Assembly (NCBI GenBank): GCA_903970435.1
Contig: CAJCIS010000089.1
Coordinates: forward strand, 1-35,337
Direction of reading: 5' to 3'
Length of the DNA: 35,337 nt
DNA from: Acidobacteriota bacterium
Lineage (GTDB): Bacteria > Pseudomonadota > Alphaproteobacteria > Acetobacterales > Acetobacteraceae
The position numbers were made by a program, and so were the translations under genes. The notes under the pieces are model-generated. The model worked only from the letters and a program-made list of their open reading frames with translations, did no database searches and was not told where the DNA came from. Of the stretch, positions 1 to 9,024 are shown in pieces. Position 1 is the first letter of the stretch. Every line of letters starts with the position of its first letter.

Positions 1-1649
1 CCGGCGGCACGGATGTTGGTGAGCTTCTTTTCCTTGATCGGGTTGATGTCCAGATCGGATTCGCGGCTGTGCTCTCCGAGGATCATGCCGACATAAACCG
101 CCTCGCCCGGCTCCACGAACATCGTGCCGCGTTCCTGCAGATAGAACAGCGCGTAGTGGACGGCGTTGCCGCCTTCCGAACTGATCAGCGAGCCGGCGCG
201 CCGGCCCTCGATCGTGCCGGCCCAGGCTTCATAGCCGCTGAACATCCGGTTCATGATGCCGGTGCCGCGCGTGTCGGTCAGGAATTCGCCGTGATAGCCG
301 ATCAAGCCGCGGCTGGGGATGTGGAAGGTCAGCCGCAGCTTGCCGCCGCCGGAGGGCCGCATGTCCTGCATCACGCCTTTGCGGCGGCTGAGCTTTTCGA
401 CGACGACGCCGGCGTAGGGCTCGTCCACGTCGACCAGGCATTCCTCGAACGGTTCTTCGGTCTCGCCGGTGTCGGGGTTTTCGCGGGTGAGCACGCGGGG
501 GCGGCCGATGGTGAGTTCGAACCCCTCGCGGCGCATGGTTTCGATCAGCACGCCGAGTTGCAGTTCGCCGCGGCCGGCCACTTCGAAGGCTTCGGTTTCC
601 GAGCTTTCGGTGACGCGGATGGCGACATTGCCTTCGATTTCGCGGAACAGCCGGTCGCGGATTTGGCGGCTGGTGACCTTCTTGCCCTCGCGGCCGCCGA
701 GCGGGCCATCATTGACGCGGAAGGTCATGGCGAGCGTGGGCGGATCGACGGGGGTTGCCGGCAGCGCGCCGGGCAGGTCCATGCCGCCGATGGTGTCCGG
801 GATGGTACCGTCGGAGAGGCCGGCAACGGCGATGATGTCGCCGGCCTCGGCTTCCTCGACGACGACGCGATCGAGGCCGCGGAAGGAGAGAAGTTTGGTC
901 AGGCGGCCGGTTTCGACCACGCTGCCGTCGGCGCGGAGCACCTTGACCGGCATGTTGAGGCGGGCGCGGCCTTGCTCCACCCGGCCGGTGAGCACGCGGC
1001 CGAGGAAATTGTCGTAGTCGAGAATGCTGGCGACCATGCCGAAGGGCGCGTCCTTGTTCAGCACCGGGGCGTGGACGTGGCGCAGCACCAGGTCGAACAT
1101 CGGCGACAGGTCGCGGCGGTCGCCTTGCAGCTCGAGATCGGCCCAACCCTGGCGGCCGGACGCGTAGAGCATGGGGAAATCGAGCTGCTCGTCGGTGGCG
1201 TCCAGCGCGGCGAACAGGTCGAACACCTCGTTATGCACTTCGTCGGCGCGGGCGTCCTGGCGGTCGATCTTGTTGACGACCACGATGGGCTTGAGGCCGC
1301 GGGCGAGCGCCTTGCTGACGACGAACTTGGTTTGCGGCAGCACGCCCTCGGCGGCGTCCACCAGCACGATGGCGCCGTCCACCATGTTCAGGATGCGCTC
1401 CACCTCGCCGCCGAAATCGGCGTGGCCGGGGGTGTCGACGATATTGATGCGGGTGCCTTTCCAGACCACCGAGGTGCATTTGGCCAGGATGGTGATGCCG
1501 CGCTCGCGTTCCAGCACGTTGCTGTCCATGGCGCGCTCGGCGACGACCTGGTGCTCGCGGAACGCGCCGGACTGCTTGAGAAGCTGGTCCACGAGGGTCG
1601 TCTTGCCATGATCGACGTGGGCGATGATGGCGATATTGCGGATGTCCAT
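1..1649 (-). CDS. typA: GTP-binding translational regulator TypA/BipA, C-terminus cut by window edge
   Basis: Ribosome-associated translational GTPase of the EF-G/LepA superfamily, used in stress adaptation and ribosome assembly. The protein opens [20 protein letters not shown], with the P-loop HVDHGKTT at residues 11-18, the switch I/G2 segment ERERGITI, the G3 motif DTPGHADF and the G4 motif NKID. Elongation-factor domains II and III/V follow, and the BipA-type C-terminal domain is entered ([19 protein letters not shown]). About 549 codons are inside the window; the family is usually near 605-610 residues, so roughly 55-60 C-terminal residues lie beyond base 1. The ATG at 1647-1649 fits the family start exactly. 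Because no stop is in view, the gene is easily missed, and a 558-codon antisense frame over it is spurious. Identity is firm. Confidence 0.96.
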   Translation of the reverse strand, partial: MDIRNIAIIAHVDHGKTTLVDQLLKQSGAFREHQVVAERAMDSNVLERERGITILAKCTSVVWKGTRINIVDTPGHADFGGEVERILNMVDGAIVLVDAAEGVLPQTKFVVSKALARGLKPIVVVNKIDRQDARADEVHNEVFDLFAALDATDEQLDFPMLYASGRQGWADLELQGDRRDLSPMFDLVLRHVHAPVLNKDAPFGMVASILDYDNFLGRVLTGRVEQGRARLNMPVKVLRADGSVVETGRLTKLLSFRGLDRVVVEEAEAGDIIAVAGLSDGTIPDTIGGMDLPGALPATPVDPPTLAMTFRVNDGPLGGREGKKVTSRQIRDRLFREIEGNVAIRVTESSETEAFEVAGRGELQLGVLIETMRREGFELTIGRPRVLTRENPDTGETEEPFEECLVDVDEPYAGVVVEKLSRRKGVMQDMRPSGGGKLRLTFHIPSRGLIGYHGEFLTDTRGTGIMNRMFSGYEAWAGTIEGRRAGSLISSEGGNAVHYALFYLQERGTMFVEPGEAVYVGMILGEHSRESDLDINPIKEKKLTNIRAA

Positions 1650-1689
1650 GGGGTGGTGCTCTGTCTTTCGGCCGTGAGACGCGCATGCG

Positions 1690-1719
1690 AAAAGGGCCTG
1701 ACCTTGGGCCAGACCCTTT
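1690..1719 (-). terminator. Terminator-like hairpin in the typA upstream region
   Basis: On the minus strand AAAGGGTCTG and CAGGCCCTTT pair over 10 bp (one G:T) around a loop of about 9 bases and run into TTTT. It lies about 40 bases upstream of the typA start in a divergent intergenic region, so it could be a typA attenuator, the terminator of an unseen small transcript from 1742-1880, or a barrier to antisense transcription. The structure is clear; the role is inference. Confidence 0.45.
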
Positions 1720-1726
1720 GCTGCGA

Positions 1727-1741
1727 CTGTCGTCACGACAG
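1727..1741. promoter_or_regulatory. Perfect 15-base dyad, operator-like
   Basis: CTGTCGT-C-ACGACAG is a perfect inverted repeat with 7-base arms and a one-base centre. It lies between typA and the divergent protease gene. A homodimeric regulator could bind it, but nothing identifies which one. Confidence 0.3.
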
Positions 1742-1778
1742 ATAGGCCCGGACGTGCTGCAATGCGAGGGGAAAGGAA

Positions 1779-1826
1779 CGGAAGAATGTCAGTGATCTTT
1801 TTTGAAATCGAACGGCAAAAATTTCA
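1779..1826 (-). repeat. Possible decayed copy of the AT-rich hairpin repeat
   Basis: GGAAG, then GATCTTTTTTGAAATCGAAC, then CAAAAATTTC follow the same order as the minus-oriented copies elsewhere (GGAAG, hairpin, CAAAAAACTTTTG). The right stem arm is degraded. It is the weakest member of the family and may be coincidence. Confidence 0.3.
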
Positions 1827-1880
1827 TACCGCGTTGGGTGGCGCCAGGCGAGATGGGTCGAGCGTCTCGTCGTCGCTGTT

Positions 1881-2918
1881 GTGACCGGCTTGAACCCTCT
1901 GCCGCCATGGTTTAGCGACGCGCCACGCCGGATCTATCCGGACGCGAGACCGCGCTTGGCAACCTTGCGTCATCTGCTGATAAGCGCGTCGGTTTGCTCG
2001 ATTCAGTCGTGGGGAGCGCCGGGCGCGTCGGCGGCGTGCCAGATGCAGCTCGTCTCACATCTGCCGCTCAGCCCGTTGCATGGCGACATGGTCGTGCCCA
2101 TCAGCATCGATGACAAACCGACGCAACTGATTTTCGACACCGGCGCCGCTACCACCATTCTCAGCCTAAAAGCCGTGCAGCGTCTGGGACTTCCGCACCT
2201 GCGCGCGGACGAAGCGGGCGGGGCATTGGTCACGGAGGGCGTTCTGACGTCTGTCGGAGGTATCGGCGGGGAACGGACAGCGACGGCGGTCACCGCCCGA
2301 AAGGTCGACATCGGCGGGCTGAAATCGCGGAACTTCAATTTTCTCGCCGCCAATCTGGATTTTCCACCGGCGGACGGGCTACTCAGCGTCGACATTATCT
2401 CGAAATATGATGTCGATCTGGATTTCCCCGAAAACCAGGTGATCCTTTATTACCCCCGGGGTGATTGCAGCGCCCCGGCCGCCTTTCTGAATGGCCCGCT
2501 CTACAGTGTCCCCCTGCGGCCTGAGGGCCAGGACCGCCGGCCGCGGCTGAATATCACGGTCAACGGCCAGAACGTGGTGGCGATGATCGACACTGGCGCC
2601 AATTTCAGCGCGATTTTTCGCCACACGGCGGAGCGTGTTGGCGTCCACATGGAGGATGCCAGCGCACGTCAGCACGGCAGCGGACGCGGCATCGGGCCGC
2701 AAACCGTCGCGAGCGTCAGGATGAAGCTCGATACGGTCGACGTCGGCGATCTTGAATTCACCAACATGCCCGTCGAGGTGCTGGACGATCGCCGCGGCGA
2801 CGAGGTGGAGATGCTGCTGGGCGAGGAGTTCCAGCGCCGGGTGCATCTTTGGATATCCTATTCCTCCCACACACTCATCATGCAGTATCCGCCAACCGCC
2901 TCCAAGAAACCTGATTAG
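1881..2918 (+). CDS. Secreted two-lobed retropepsin-like aspartic protease
   Basis: 345 codons from a GTG. The protein has two aspartic-protease half-sites, LIFDTGAATTILS around residue 88 and AMIDTGANFSAIF around residue 237. Each carries the DTGA catalytic loop, and each is followed by a beta-rich half ending in the hydrophobic LLG-type segment (DGLLSVDI; EMLLGEEF). Two lobes in one chain resemble pepsin-like or tandem retropepsin (gag-asp/aspartyl protease family) architecture rather than a single-lobe homodimer. The N-terminus has a hydrophobic stretch (LRHLLISASVCSIQ) ending in a small-residue region (GAPGASAAC), consistent with export to the periplasm. The GTG at 1881 has no obvious ribosome site; a TTG near 1956 would give a cleaner signal peptide, so the start is uncertain. 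Substrate unknown. Confidence 0.8.
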   Translation: MTGLNPLPPWFSDAPRRIYPDARPRLATLRHLLISASVCSIQSWGAPGASAACQMQLVSHLPLSPLHGDMVVPISIDDKPTQLIFDTGAATTILSLKAVQRLGLPHLRADEAGGALVTEGVLTSVGGIGGERTATAVTARKVDIGGLKSRNFNFLAANLDFPPADGLLSVDIISKYDVDLDFPENQVILYYPRGDCSAPAAFLNGPLYSVPLRPEGQDRRPRLNITVNGQNVVAMIDTGANFSAIFRHTAERVGVHMEDASARQHGSGRGIGPQTVASVRMKLDTVDVGDLEFTNMPVEVLDDRRGDEVEMLLGEEFQRRVHLWISYSSHTLIMQYPPTASKKPD

Positions 2919-2950
2919 GAAGGCGCCTCGCGGCCACATCTCGGGAAGCA

Positions 2951-2995
2951 GATTTTTTTTGGTTCTTTTATTTCAAAAAAGAACTGCTTTCTGCC
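2951..2995 (+). repeat. AT-rich hairpin repeat, copy a
   Basis: Plus-oriented copy: a T-rich left arm, a hairpin at 2962-2984 with GTTCTTTT pairing to AAAAGAAC (one extra base in the loop region), then TGCTTTCTGCC. It lies 32 bases after the protease stop, in the convergent gap before the minus-strand gene ending at 3037. Confidence 0.85.
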
Positions 2996-3001
2996 TGTTT
3001 T

Positions 3002-3027
3002 GGGGGCGCCACCCAAGTGGCACCCCC
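3002..3027. terminator. GC-rich hairpin between convergent genes
   Basis: GGGGG-C-GCCAC, loop CCAA, GTGGC-A-CCCCC: a 10-bp stem with one C/A mismatch, between the protease and the His-rich protein gene. No T tract follows on either strand, so it is not a classical intrinsic terminator, but the position suits a shared 3' hairpin. Confidence 0.4.
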
Positions 3028-3036
3028 CGCCGGGGC

Positions 3037-3639
3037 CTACTGCGTATTCGTGCTATTCATGGCGGTCTGGATCGCCGCCTCGGCGCCCTTTGTGTCGCCG
3101 CTGGCGAGCGCCTTGCGAGCCGATTCGATGGCCCGGATGCGCTGGCTTTCGTCGGGCTGGTTCGCGTCGCTCACCGGCGTGCTGCGGTCGAGAAGACGGG
3201 TTTCGGCCATTTCCAACGCCTGATCGGCGGTGCCCGTGCGGTGGCTTGTCAGCGCGGCGTCGGCGGCTTGCAACAGCCGGTCCGGGCTGGCGCCGGGCCC
3301 TACGGCCGGCTCGGGGAAGTGCGGGGCGATGTGAGAATGTGTGTCGGCGGCGTCTATATTGCTGGCCTCCGTCGAAGCGGGGCCGCTTTCGCCGGTGCCC
3401 GGCTGGTGCGCCCAATGGTCGCTGCCGGAGGCGTCCGTGGCGTCGGCGTTGGCGACGTGGCGCATGTGGTGATGATGTTTCACCGGCGCCGGCGCGGGGG
3501 GCGCCGACGGATCGGGTGCCACGGACGGATCCGCCGGCGCCGGCTGGTCGGGTGCGGCTTGCGCGTGAGCGCGGGACAGACTGCCGGTCGCCAAGGTCAA
3601 AGCCAGCGCCGCAACGCCGCTGAACAGAACGGTGCGCAT
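3037..3639 (-). CDS. Secreted His/Pro/Ala-rich hypothetical protein
   Basis: 200 residues. The start MRTVLFSGVAALALTLATG is a good Sec signal peptide with cleavage predicted after AHA (SRAHA-QAAPD). A low-complexity Pro/Ala linker follows (residues 30-53), then a His cluster (KHHHHMRH, residues 54-61) and further scattered His (DHWAHQP, DTHSHIAPH). The last 90 residues look like a small helical domain (DRLLQAADAALTSHR, QALEMAETRLLD, IRAIESARKALASGDTKGAEAAI). I do not recognise a named family. Periplasmic metal binding by the His cluster is possible but is inference. The gene stands alone on the minus strand, 128 bases downstream of the end of cbbR, which is also on the minus strand, so readthrough from cbbR is possible. 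Confidence 0.75.
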   Translation of the reverse strand: MRTVLFSGVAALALTLATGSLSRAHAQAAPDQPAPADPSVAPDPSAPPAPAPVKHHHHMRHVANADATDASGSDHWAHQPGTGESGPASTEASNIDAADTHSHIAPHFPEPAVGPGASPDRLLQAADAALTSHRTGTADQALEMAETRLLDRSTPVSDANQPDESQRIRAIESARKALASGDTKGAEAAIQTAMNSTNTQ

Positions 3640-3767
3640 GGTAAATTTCTCCTGCTTGCGGGGGCCCTTGTGCGCTGCGCGCAGATGTATGGAGGGCGCC
3701 GCCGTATGCCGCAGGGAACGCCATCGGGTGGCGAAGGTTGCAGGCCGGGACCGGCCGGCGGCGGCGG

Positions 3768-4706
3768 TTACCGCTGGGCAGCCGTGCGGTAGCCGGCCGC
3801 GAGGTCGTCGATGACCGCCTGGCCGTGCGCCTGAAAGAAGGCGCGCAGGCGGATATGCGCCGGCATCAGCGGCATGGCGCGGCGGTGCGCCACGAACCAG
3901 GAGCGCATGACCGGGAACCCCGCCACCGGCAAGGTCTTCAGCAGGCCCAGCGCCAGTTCCAGGCCCACCGTATGCTGCGACAGCACGGCGATCCCCATGC
4001 CGGCCATGACCGCCTGCTTGACGGTTTCGTTGCTGTCGGTGGTCATGGCGATGCGCGTCGGCAGGCCGGCGTCCGAAAACAACTTCTCCATCAGAAGGCG
4101 CGTGCCCGACCCTTCCTCGCGGGCCACCATGGCGATGCCGGCGAGGTCCTGCGGCGTCAGCTGCGGCGCCGCCGCGAGCGGGTGGGTGGGGGAGGCGACG
4201 AGCAGGGTGGGGTGCACGGCGAACGGGTCGGCGGTGAGGTCGGAATCATCCGGCGGGCGGCCCATGACGGCAAGCTCGATTTCACCGCGGGCCAGTGCCG
4301 TGGTGATCTGGCGCCGGTTGCCGAACCGCAGATCGATACTGACGCCCGGATAGGCCTGCTGAAAACGCGCCATGATGTGCGGCACGATATATTTGGCGGT
4401 GGACACGGCGCCGAGATTGGCGCGGCCGCCGACCACGCCGCGCAGCGCCATCAGCGACTGGTCGGCATCGTGCAGGGCTTGCAGCACCGTGCGGGCGTAG
4501 GCGAGCAGCGCGCTGCCGGCTTCGGTGGGGGCGACCTTCTTGCCGATGCGCTCGAACAGCGAAAAGCCGCTGCCGTCCTCGATCTGCTTGATCTGGAAGG
4601 ATACCGCCGCGGGGGAGACGTGGAGCAGTTCGGCGGCCCGGGTGAAACTGCCGGAATCGGCCGACGCGACGAACATCTGCAACTGGCGGACGGTGACGTT
4701 ACGCAT
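3768..4706 (-). CDS. cbbR: LysR-type regulator CbbR of the Calvin cycle operon
   Basis: 312 residues, the usual LysR length. The N-terminal winged helix-turn-helix is clear (VRQLQMFVASADSGSFTRAA, then LLHVSPAAVSFQIKQIE), followed by the linker helix and the two-lobed periplasmic-binding-like effector domain (from about residue 90, GRANLGAVSTAKYIVPHIMA). It is divergently transcribed from cbbL, the classical position for CbbR, which activates cbb genes in response to Calvin-cycle metabolites and usually represses its own gene. The ATG at 4704-4706 has an AAAAGG ribosome site. Its start is 107 bases from the cbbL start, so both promoters share one short control region. Confidence 0.95.
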   Translation of the reverse strand: MRNVTVRQLQMFVASADSGSFTRAAELLHVSPAAVSFQIKQIEDGSGFSLFERIGKKVAPTEAGSALLAYARTVLQALHDADQSLMALRGVVGGRANLGAVSTAKYIVPHIMARFQQAYPGVSIDLRFGNRRQITTALARGEIELAVMGRPPDDSDLTADPFAVHPTLLVASPTHPLAAAPQLTPQDLAGIAMVAREEGSGTRLLMEKLFSDAGLPTRIAMTTDSNETVKQAVMAGMGIAVLSQHTVGLELALGLLKTLPVAGFPVMRSWFVAHRRAMPLMPAHIRLRAFFQAHGQAVIDDLAAGYRTAAQR

Positions 4707-6280
<1,574 letters not shown>

Positions 6281-6330
6281 GAGCAAGAGTTTTTTGGTTC
6301 TTTTCTGCAAAAAGAGAAGACGACTTCTTT
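6281..6330 (+). repeat. AT-rich hairpin repeat, copy b (between cbbL and cbbS)
   Basis: Plus-oriented copy starting at the base after the cbbL stop: GAGCAAGAGTTTTTTGG, imperfect hairpin TTCTTTTCTGCAAAAAGAGAA, then GACTTCTTTC. It lies inside the cbbLS transcript, 22 bases before the cbbS start, which keeps its own AGGGAGG ribosome site. Confidence 0.8.
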
Positions 6331-6352
6331 CGCTCTGTTAAGGGAGGTTCCC

Positions 6353-6775
6353 ATGAAGGTTACGCAAGGGCAGTTTTCGTTTCTGCCGGATTTGACTGAC
6401 GACGAAATCAAGATGCAGATCGAATACGCGCTGAATCAGGGTTATGCCGTGGCGATCGAGTATACCGATGATCCGCATCCGCGGAACGTGTTCTGGAGCA
6501 TGTGGGGCAACCCGATGTTCGACCTGCGCGATCCCGCCGGGGCGATGATGGAACTGGAGGCGTGCCGCGCCGAGCATGGCGGCAAATACATCAAGATATT
6601 GGCGTTCGACTCGAAGAAGGGTTGGGAGAGCGTGCGGTTGAGCTTCATGGTCAACCGCCCTGCGTTCGAGCCCGGGTTCGAGCTGGTGCGTCAGGAAGGG
6701 CCCGGCCGTCAGTTGCGCTACACGTTGCGCAGCCATTCGACGTCACGGGCGCCTGTCAGCGAACCTTCGCTGTAG
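6353..6775 (+). CDS. cbbS: RubisCO small subunit, red-type
   Basis: 140 residues. It opens MKVTQGQFSFLPDLTDDEIK, the conserved start of red-type small subunits, followed by IEYALNQGYAVAIEYTDDPHPRNVFWSMWGNPMFD. The small subunits cap the L8 core. Length matches the C-terminally extended red-type form (about 130-140 residues). The AGGGAGG ribosome site supports the ATG at 6353. It is second in the operon, separated from cbbL by repeat copy b and from cbbX by the inverted pair c/d, so its mRNA is bordered by hairpins on both sides. Confidence 0.98.
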   Translation: MKVTQGQFSFLPDLTDDEIKMQIEYALNQGYAVAIEYTDDPHPRNVFWSMWGNPMFDLRDPAGAMMELEACRAEHGGKYIKILAFDSKKGWESVRLSFMVNRPAFEPGFELVRQEGPGRQLRYTLRSHSTSRAPVSEPSL

Positions 6776-6798
6776 CGGCTGGCGCCCGGCGGTAAGCA

Positions 6799-6843
6799 GG
6801 AAGTTGTTCTTTTCTGAAGAAGAGAACCAAAAGACTTTTTCCT
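6799..6843 (-). repeat. AT-rich hairpin repeat, copy c (left half of inverted pair)
   Basis: Minus-oriented copy. The hairpin at 6806-6827 pairs GTTCTTTTCT with AGAAGAGAAC (one G:T) around GA. It is preceded by GGAAG and followed by CAAAAGACTTTTT. It begins 24 bases after the cbbS stop and is nearly identical, inverted, to copy d. Confidence 0.9.
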
Positions 6844-6896
6844 TGCGCCTGCACATCGGTTCGGGGCCGTGCCCGATAGGTTGGGGATTGCATCAA

Positions 6897-6946
6897 GAGC
6901 AAGAGTCTTTTGGTTCTTTGCTTCAGAAAAGAACGACTTCCTTCCT
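6897..6946 (+). repeat. AT-rich hairpin repeat, copy d (right half of inverted pair)
   Basis: Plus-oriented copy: GAGCAAGAGTCTTTTGG, hairpin at 6913-6934 (GTTCTTTGCT with AGAAAAGAAC, one mismatch), then GACTTCCTTCC. Its reverse complement matches copy c at nearly every position over about 38 bases, so c and d could fold together across a 53-base spacer into one long stem in the cbbS-cbbX mRNA. A TTG inside it at 6910 opens the cbbX frame upstream of the real start. Confidence 0.9.
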
Positions 6947-6963
6947 TCTTAGGAAACGTTTCC

Positions 6964-7833
6964 ATGAGTGAACTGATAGACCTGGACGCGATCTATGCCA
7001 AAAGCAGCATAGGTGCCACGATCGATGCACTGGATGTTGACCTGGTCGGTCTGGTTCCGGTGAAGACCCGCATACGCGAAATCGCCGCCTTGCTGCTGGT
7101 GGAGAGCGCCCGGCGCGAGCTGGGTTTGCAGGCGGAGCCGCCGTCGCTGCACATGTGCTTCACCGGCAATCCCGGCACCGGCAAGACGACGGTGGCGCAA
7201 CGAATGGCCGAAATCCTGCATCAATTGGGCTATATACGCCGCAACCATGTGGTAACGGCGTCGCGCGACGATCTGGTGGGGCAATATATCGGCCACACCG
7301 CGCCGAAGACGAAGGAAATCCTGAAGAAGGCGATGGGCGGCGTGCTGTTCATCGATGAGGCCTATTACCTCTACAAACCGGAGAATGAGCGCGATTACGG
7401 TCAGGAAGCGATCGAAATTCTGCTGCAGGTGATGGAGGACAGGCGGGACGACCTCGTGGTTATTCTGGCCGGCTACAAGGACCGGATGGATATTTTCTTC
7501 CGCAGCAACCCCGGCATGGCGTCGCGTATCGCGCACCATATCGATTTCCCGGACTACTCGCAGGATGAGCTGATCAGCATTTCGGAACTTATGCTGGAGA
7601 AGATGCATTACCGCCTGTCGGAAGACGCGGTGCCCGTTCTGCGTGATTATATCGCGCGGCGCATGCAGCAGCCGCGTTTTTCAAACGCCCGCTCGATCCG
7701 CAATGCGCTGGATCGCGCACGGCTGCGGCAGGCCAACCGGCTGTTCGCCAACCGGGGCACGCCGTTCGCCCGCAGCGCCCTTGAAATCATCGAGGCCGAC
7801 GATATACGACAAAGCAGGGTATTTACGCAGTAG
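6964..7833 (+). CDS. cbbX: Red-type RubisCO activase CbbX (AAA+ ATPase)
   Basis: 289 residues from the ATG at 6964. It uses ATP to pull on the RubisCO large-subunit C-terminal tail and release inhibitory sugar phosphates; the family forms a ring activated by RuBP. Visible motifs: Walker [10 protein letters not shown] (residues 69-77), pore loop [11 protein letters not shown] with Y108, Walker [13 protein letters not shown] (125-136), sensor 1 [11 protein letters not shown] and the arginine region [12 protein letters not shown]. The frame stays open upstream to a TTG inside repeat d, adding 18 repeat-encoded residues. I reject that extension because MSELIDLDA is the normal family start and AGGAAAC precedes it. 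Its presence confirms that the RubisCO is red-type. Confidence 0.97.
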   Translation: MSELIDLDAIYAKSSIGATIDALDVDLVGLVPVKTRIREIAALLLVESARRELGLQAEPPSLHMCFTGNPGTGKTTVAQRMAEILHQLGYIRRNHVVTASRDDLVGQYIGHTAPKTKEILKKAMGGVLFIDEAYYLYKPENERDYGQEAIEILLQVMEDRRDDLVVILAGYKDRMDIFFRSNPGMASRIAHHIDFPDYSQDELISISELMLEKMHYRLSEDAVPVLRDYIARRMQQPRFSNARSIRNALDRARLRQANRLFANRGTPFARSALEIIEADDIRQSRVFTQ

Positions 7834-7939
7834 GCGCAAATTTTCTTGAGTCTATTTGGTGGGCTGCTTCACAATGACGCTCGGTCAAGATGGCGTCAGG
7901 ATCGGACCACTGGGGAGCGCCTCGAGGGAGGGGGCGGCA

Positions 7940-9022
7940 ATGGCATACCGCCGCACGACCTATAGCAAGTTCGTCATCGAGGGTTTGCGCCGCCAGGGCA
8001 GCGAGCACGACCCCGAACTTGCGGCGCTGCTGAATGAAATGCAGCGTGCCGGCAAGTTGATCGCCGCGGCGGTGTCGCGCGGTGCACTGGATGCTTCAGG
8101 CGCGCTGGTGACGACGTCGGTGCAGGTGCCGGGCGCGCCGCCGGAAAAACTGGATCAGGTGGCGAACCAAATTCTCATCGGCGCCACCGAGTGGGGCGGC
8201 CAGCTCTGCGGCATTCTGTCCGGTGCGATGGATGCACCCTATGCGATTCCGCGCGAATATCCGCGCGGGCGGTACTTGCTCGTGCTGGACCCGATGGAGG
8301 GCGCCGGGAACCTGGATGTGGGGTTGCCGGTGGGGACGTTCTTTTCCGTGTTGCGCGCGCCGGACGGGGTGACCGATGCGTTGCCGGAGCATTTTCTCCA
8401 ACCGGGACGGCGGCAGGTGGCGGCAGGCTATATTCTGTTCGGGCCGACCGGCATGATGGTGATAACCACCGGCGCGGGCGTGCACGGATTTACGCTGGAC
8501 CGCGAGGCGGGGGCCTATACGCTGACACATCCGAACATGCGCATTGCGGATCGTTGCTCGGATCTCGCGATCGACACCGCCATCGAGCCGCACTGGGAAG
8601 CGCCGATACGGCGCTATGTGGCGGAATGCACGCAGGCCGATGCGGGCCCGCGCGGCGAAGTTTATACGATGCGCTGGGTGGATAGCCTGGTGGCCGCGCT
8701 GCACCGCATTCTGGTGCGCGGCGGCGTTTGCCTGATACCGCGTGACACGCGGGCGCATGGCAAAGGCGGCCACACGCACCTTCTTTACGAGGCCAATCCG
8801 GTGGCGATGCTGGTGGAACAGGCGGGCGGCGCCGCCTCCACCGGCCGCCAGCAGATCCTCGATGTGGTGCCGGAGGATGTTCATCAGCTCACGCCCCTGA
8901 TGTTCGGATGCACGCGCGACGTGCAGTTGCTGGAACGTTATCATGCCATGCATGATGGCGGCGAGACGCTGGTATTCGATGCACCCTTGTTCAAGACACG
9001 CACTATTTTCCGGACCGCCTGA
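7940..9022 (+). CDS. cbbF: Fructose-1,6-bisphosphatase class I homologue with altered active site
   Basis: 360 residues from the ATG at 7940, preceded by GGAGGGGG. Fold and length are class I FBPase: KLDQVANQILIGATEWGGQL, VAAGYILFGPTGMMVITTG, MRWVDSLVAALHRIL, LLYEANPVAMLVEQAGGAAS. Several positions the family uses for metal and substrate are changed. The usual S-E-E is S-G-A (residues 94-96). The usual DPLDGSSN is DPMEGAGN (117-124). The usual F-x-Y-P is C-L-I-P. The usual R-L-R/L-Y-E is H-T-H-L-L-Y-E, although E284 itself is kept. The gene sits in the cbbF position, two bases before cbbP, so it is expressed with the operon. Homology is certain; normal catalytic activity is doubtful. It could be a regulatory or scaffold paralogue, with another fbp elsewhere in the genome. 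Confidence 0.88.
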   Translation: MAYRRTTYSKFVIEGLRRQGSEHDPELAALLNEMQRAGKLIAAAVSRGALDASGALVTTSVQVPGAPPEKLDQVANQILIGATEWGGQLCGILSGAMDAPYAIPREYPRGRYLLVLDPMEGAGNLDVGLPVGTFFSVLRAPDGVTDALPEHFLQPGRRQVAAGYILFGPTGMMVITTGAGVHGFTLDREAGAYTLTHPNMRIADRCSDLAIDTAIEPHWEAPIRRYVAECTQADAGPRGEVYTMRWVDSLVAALHRILVRGGVCLIPRDTRAHGKGGHTHLLYEANPVAMLVEQAGGAASTGRQQILDVVPEDVHQLTPLMFGCTRDVQLLERYHAMHDGGETLVFDAPLFKTRTIFRTA

Positions 9023-9024
9023 AT

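Noticed and set aside
69-1745. 558-codon plus-strand frame
   Set aside because: It is antisense to typA, which is unmistakable on the minus strand; the product is Ala/Gly/His-rich and has no family features.
6910-6963. Upstream TTG start for cbbX
   Set aside because: The added residues are translation of repeat d; the ATG at 6964 has a ribosome site and matches the family N-terminus.
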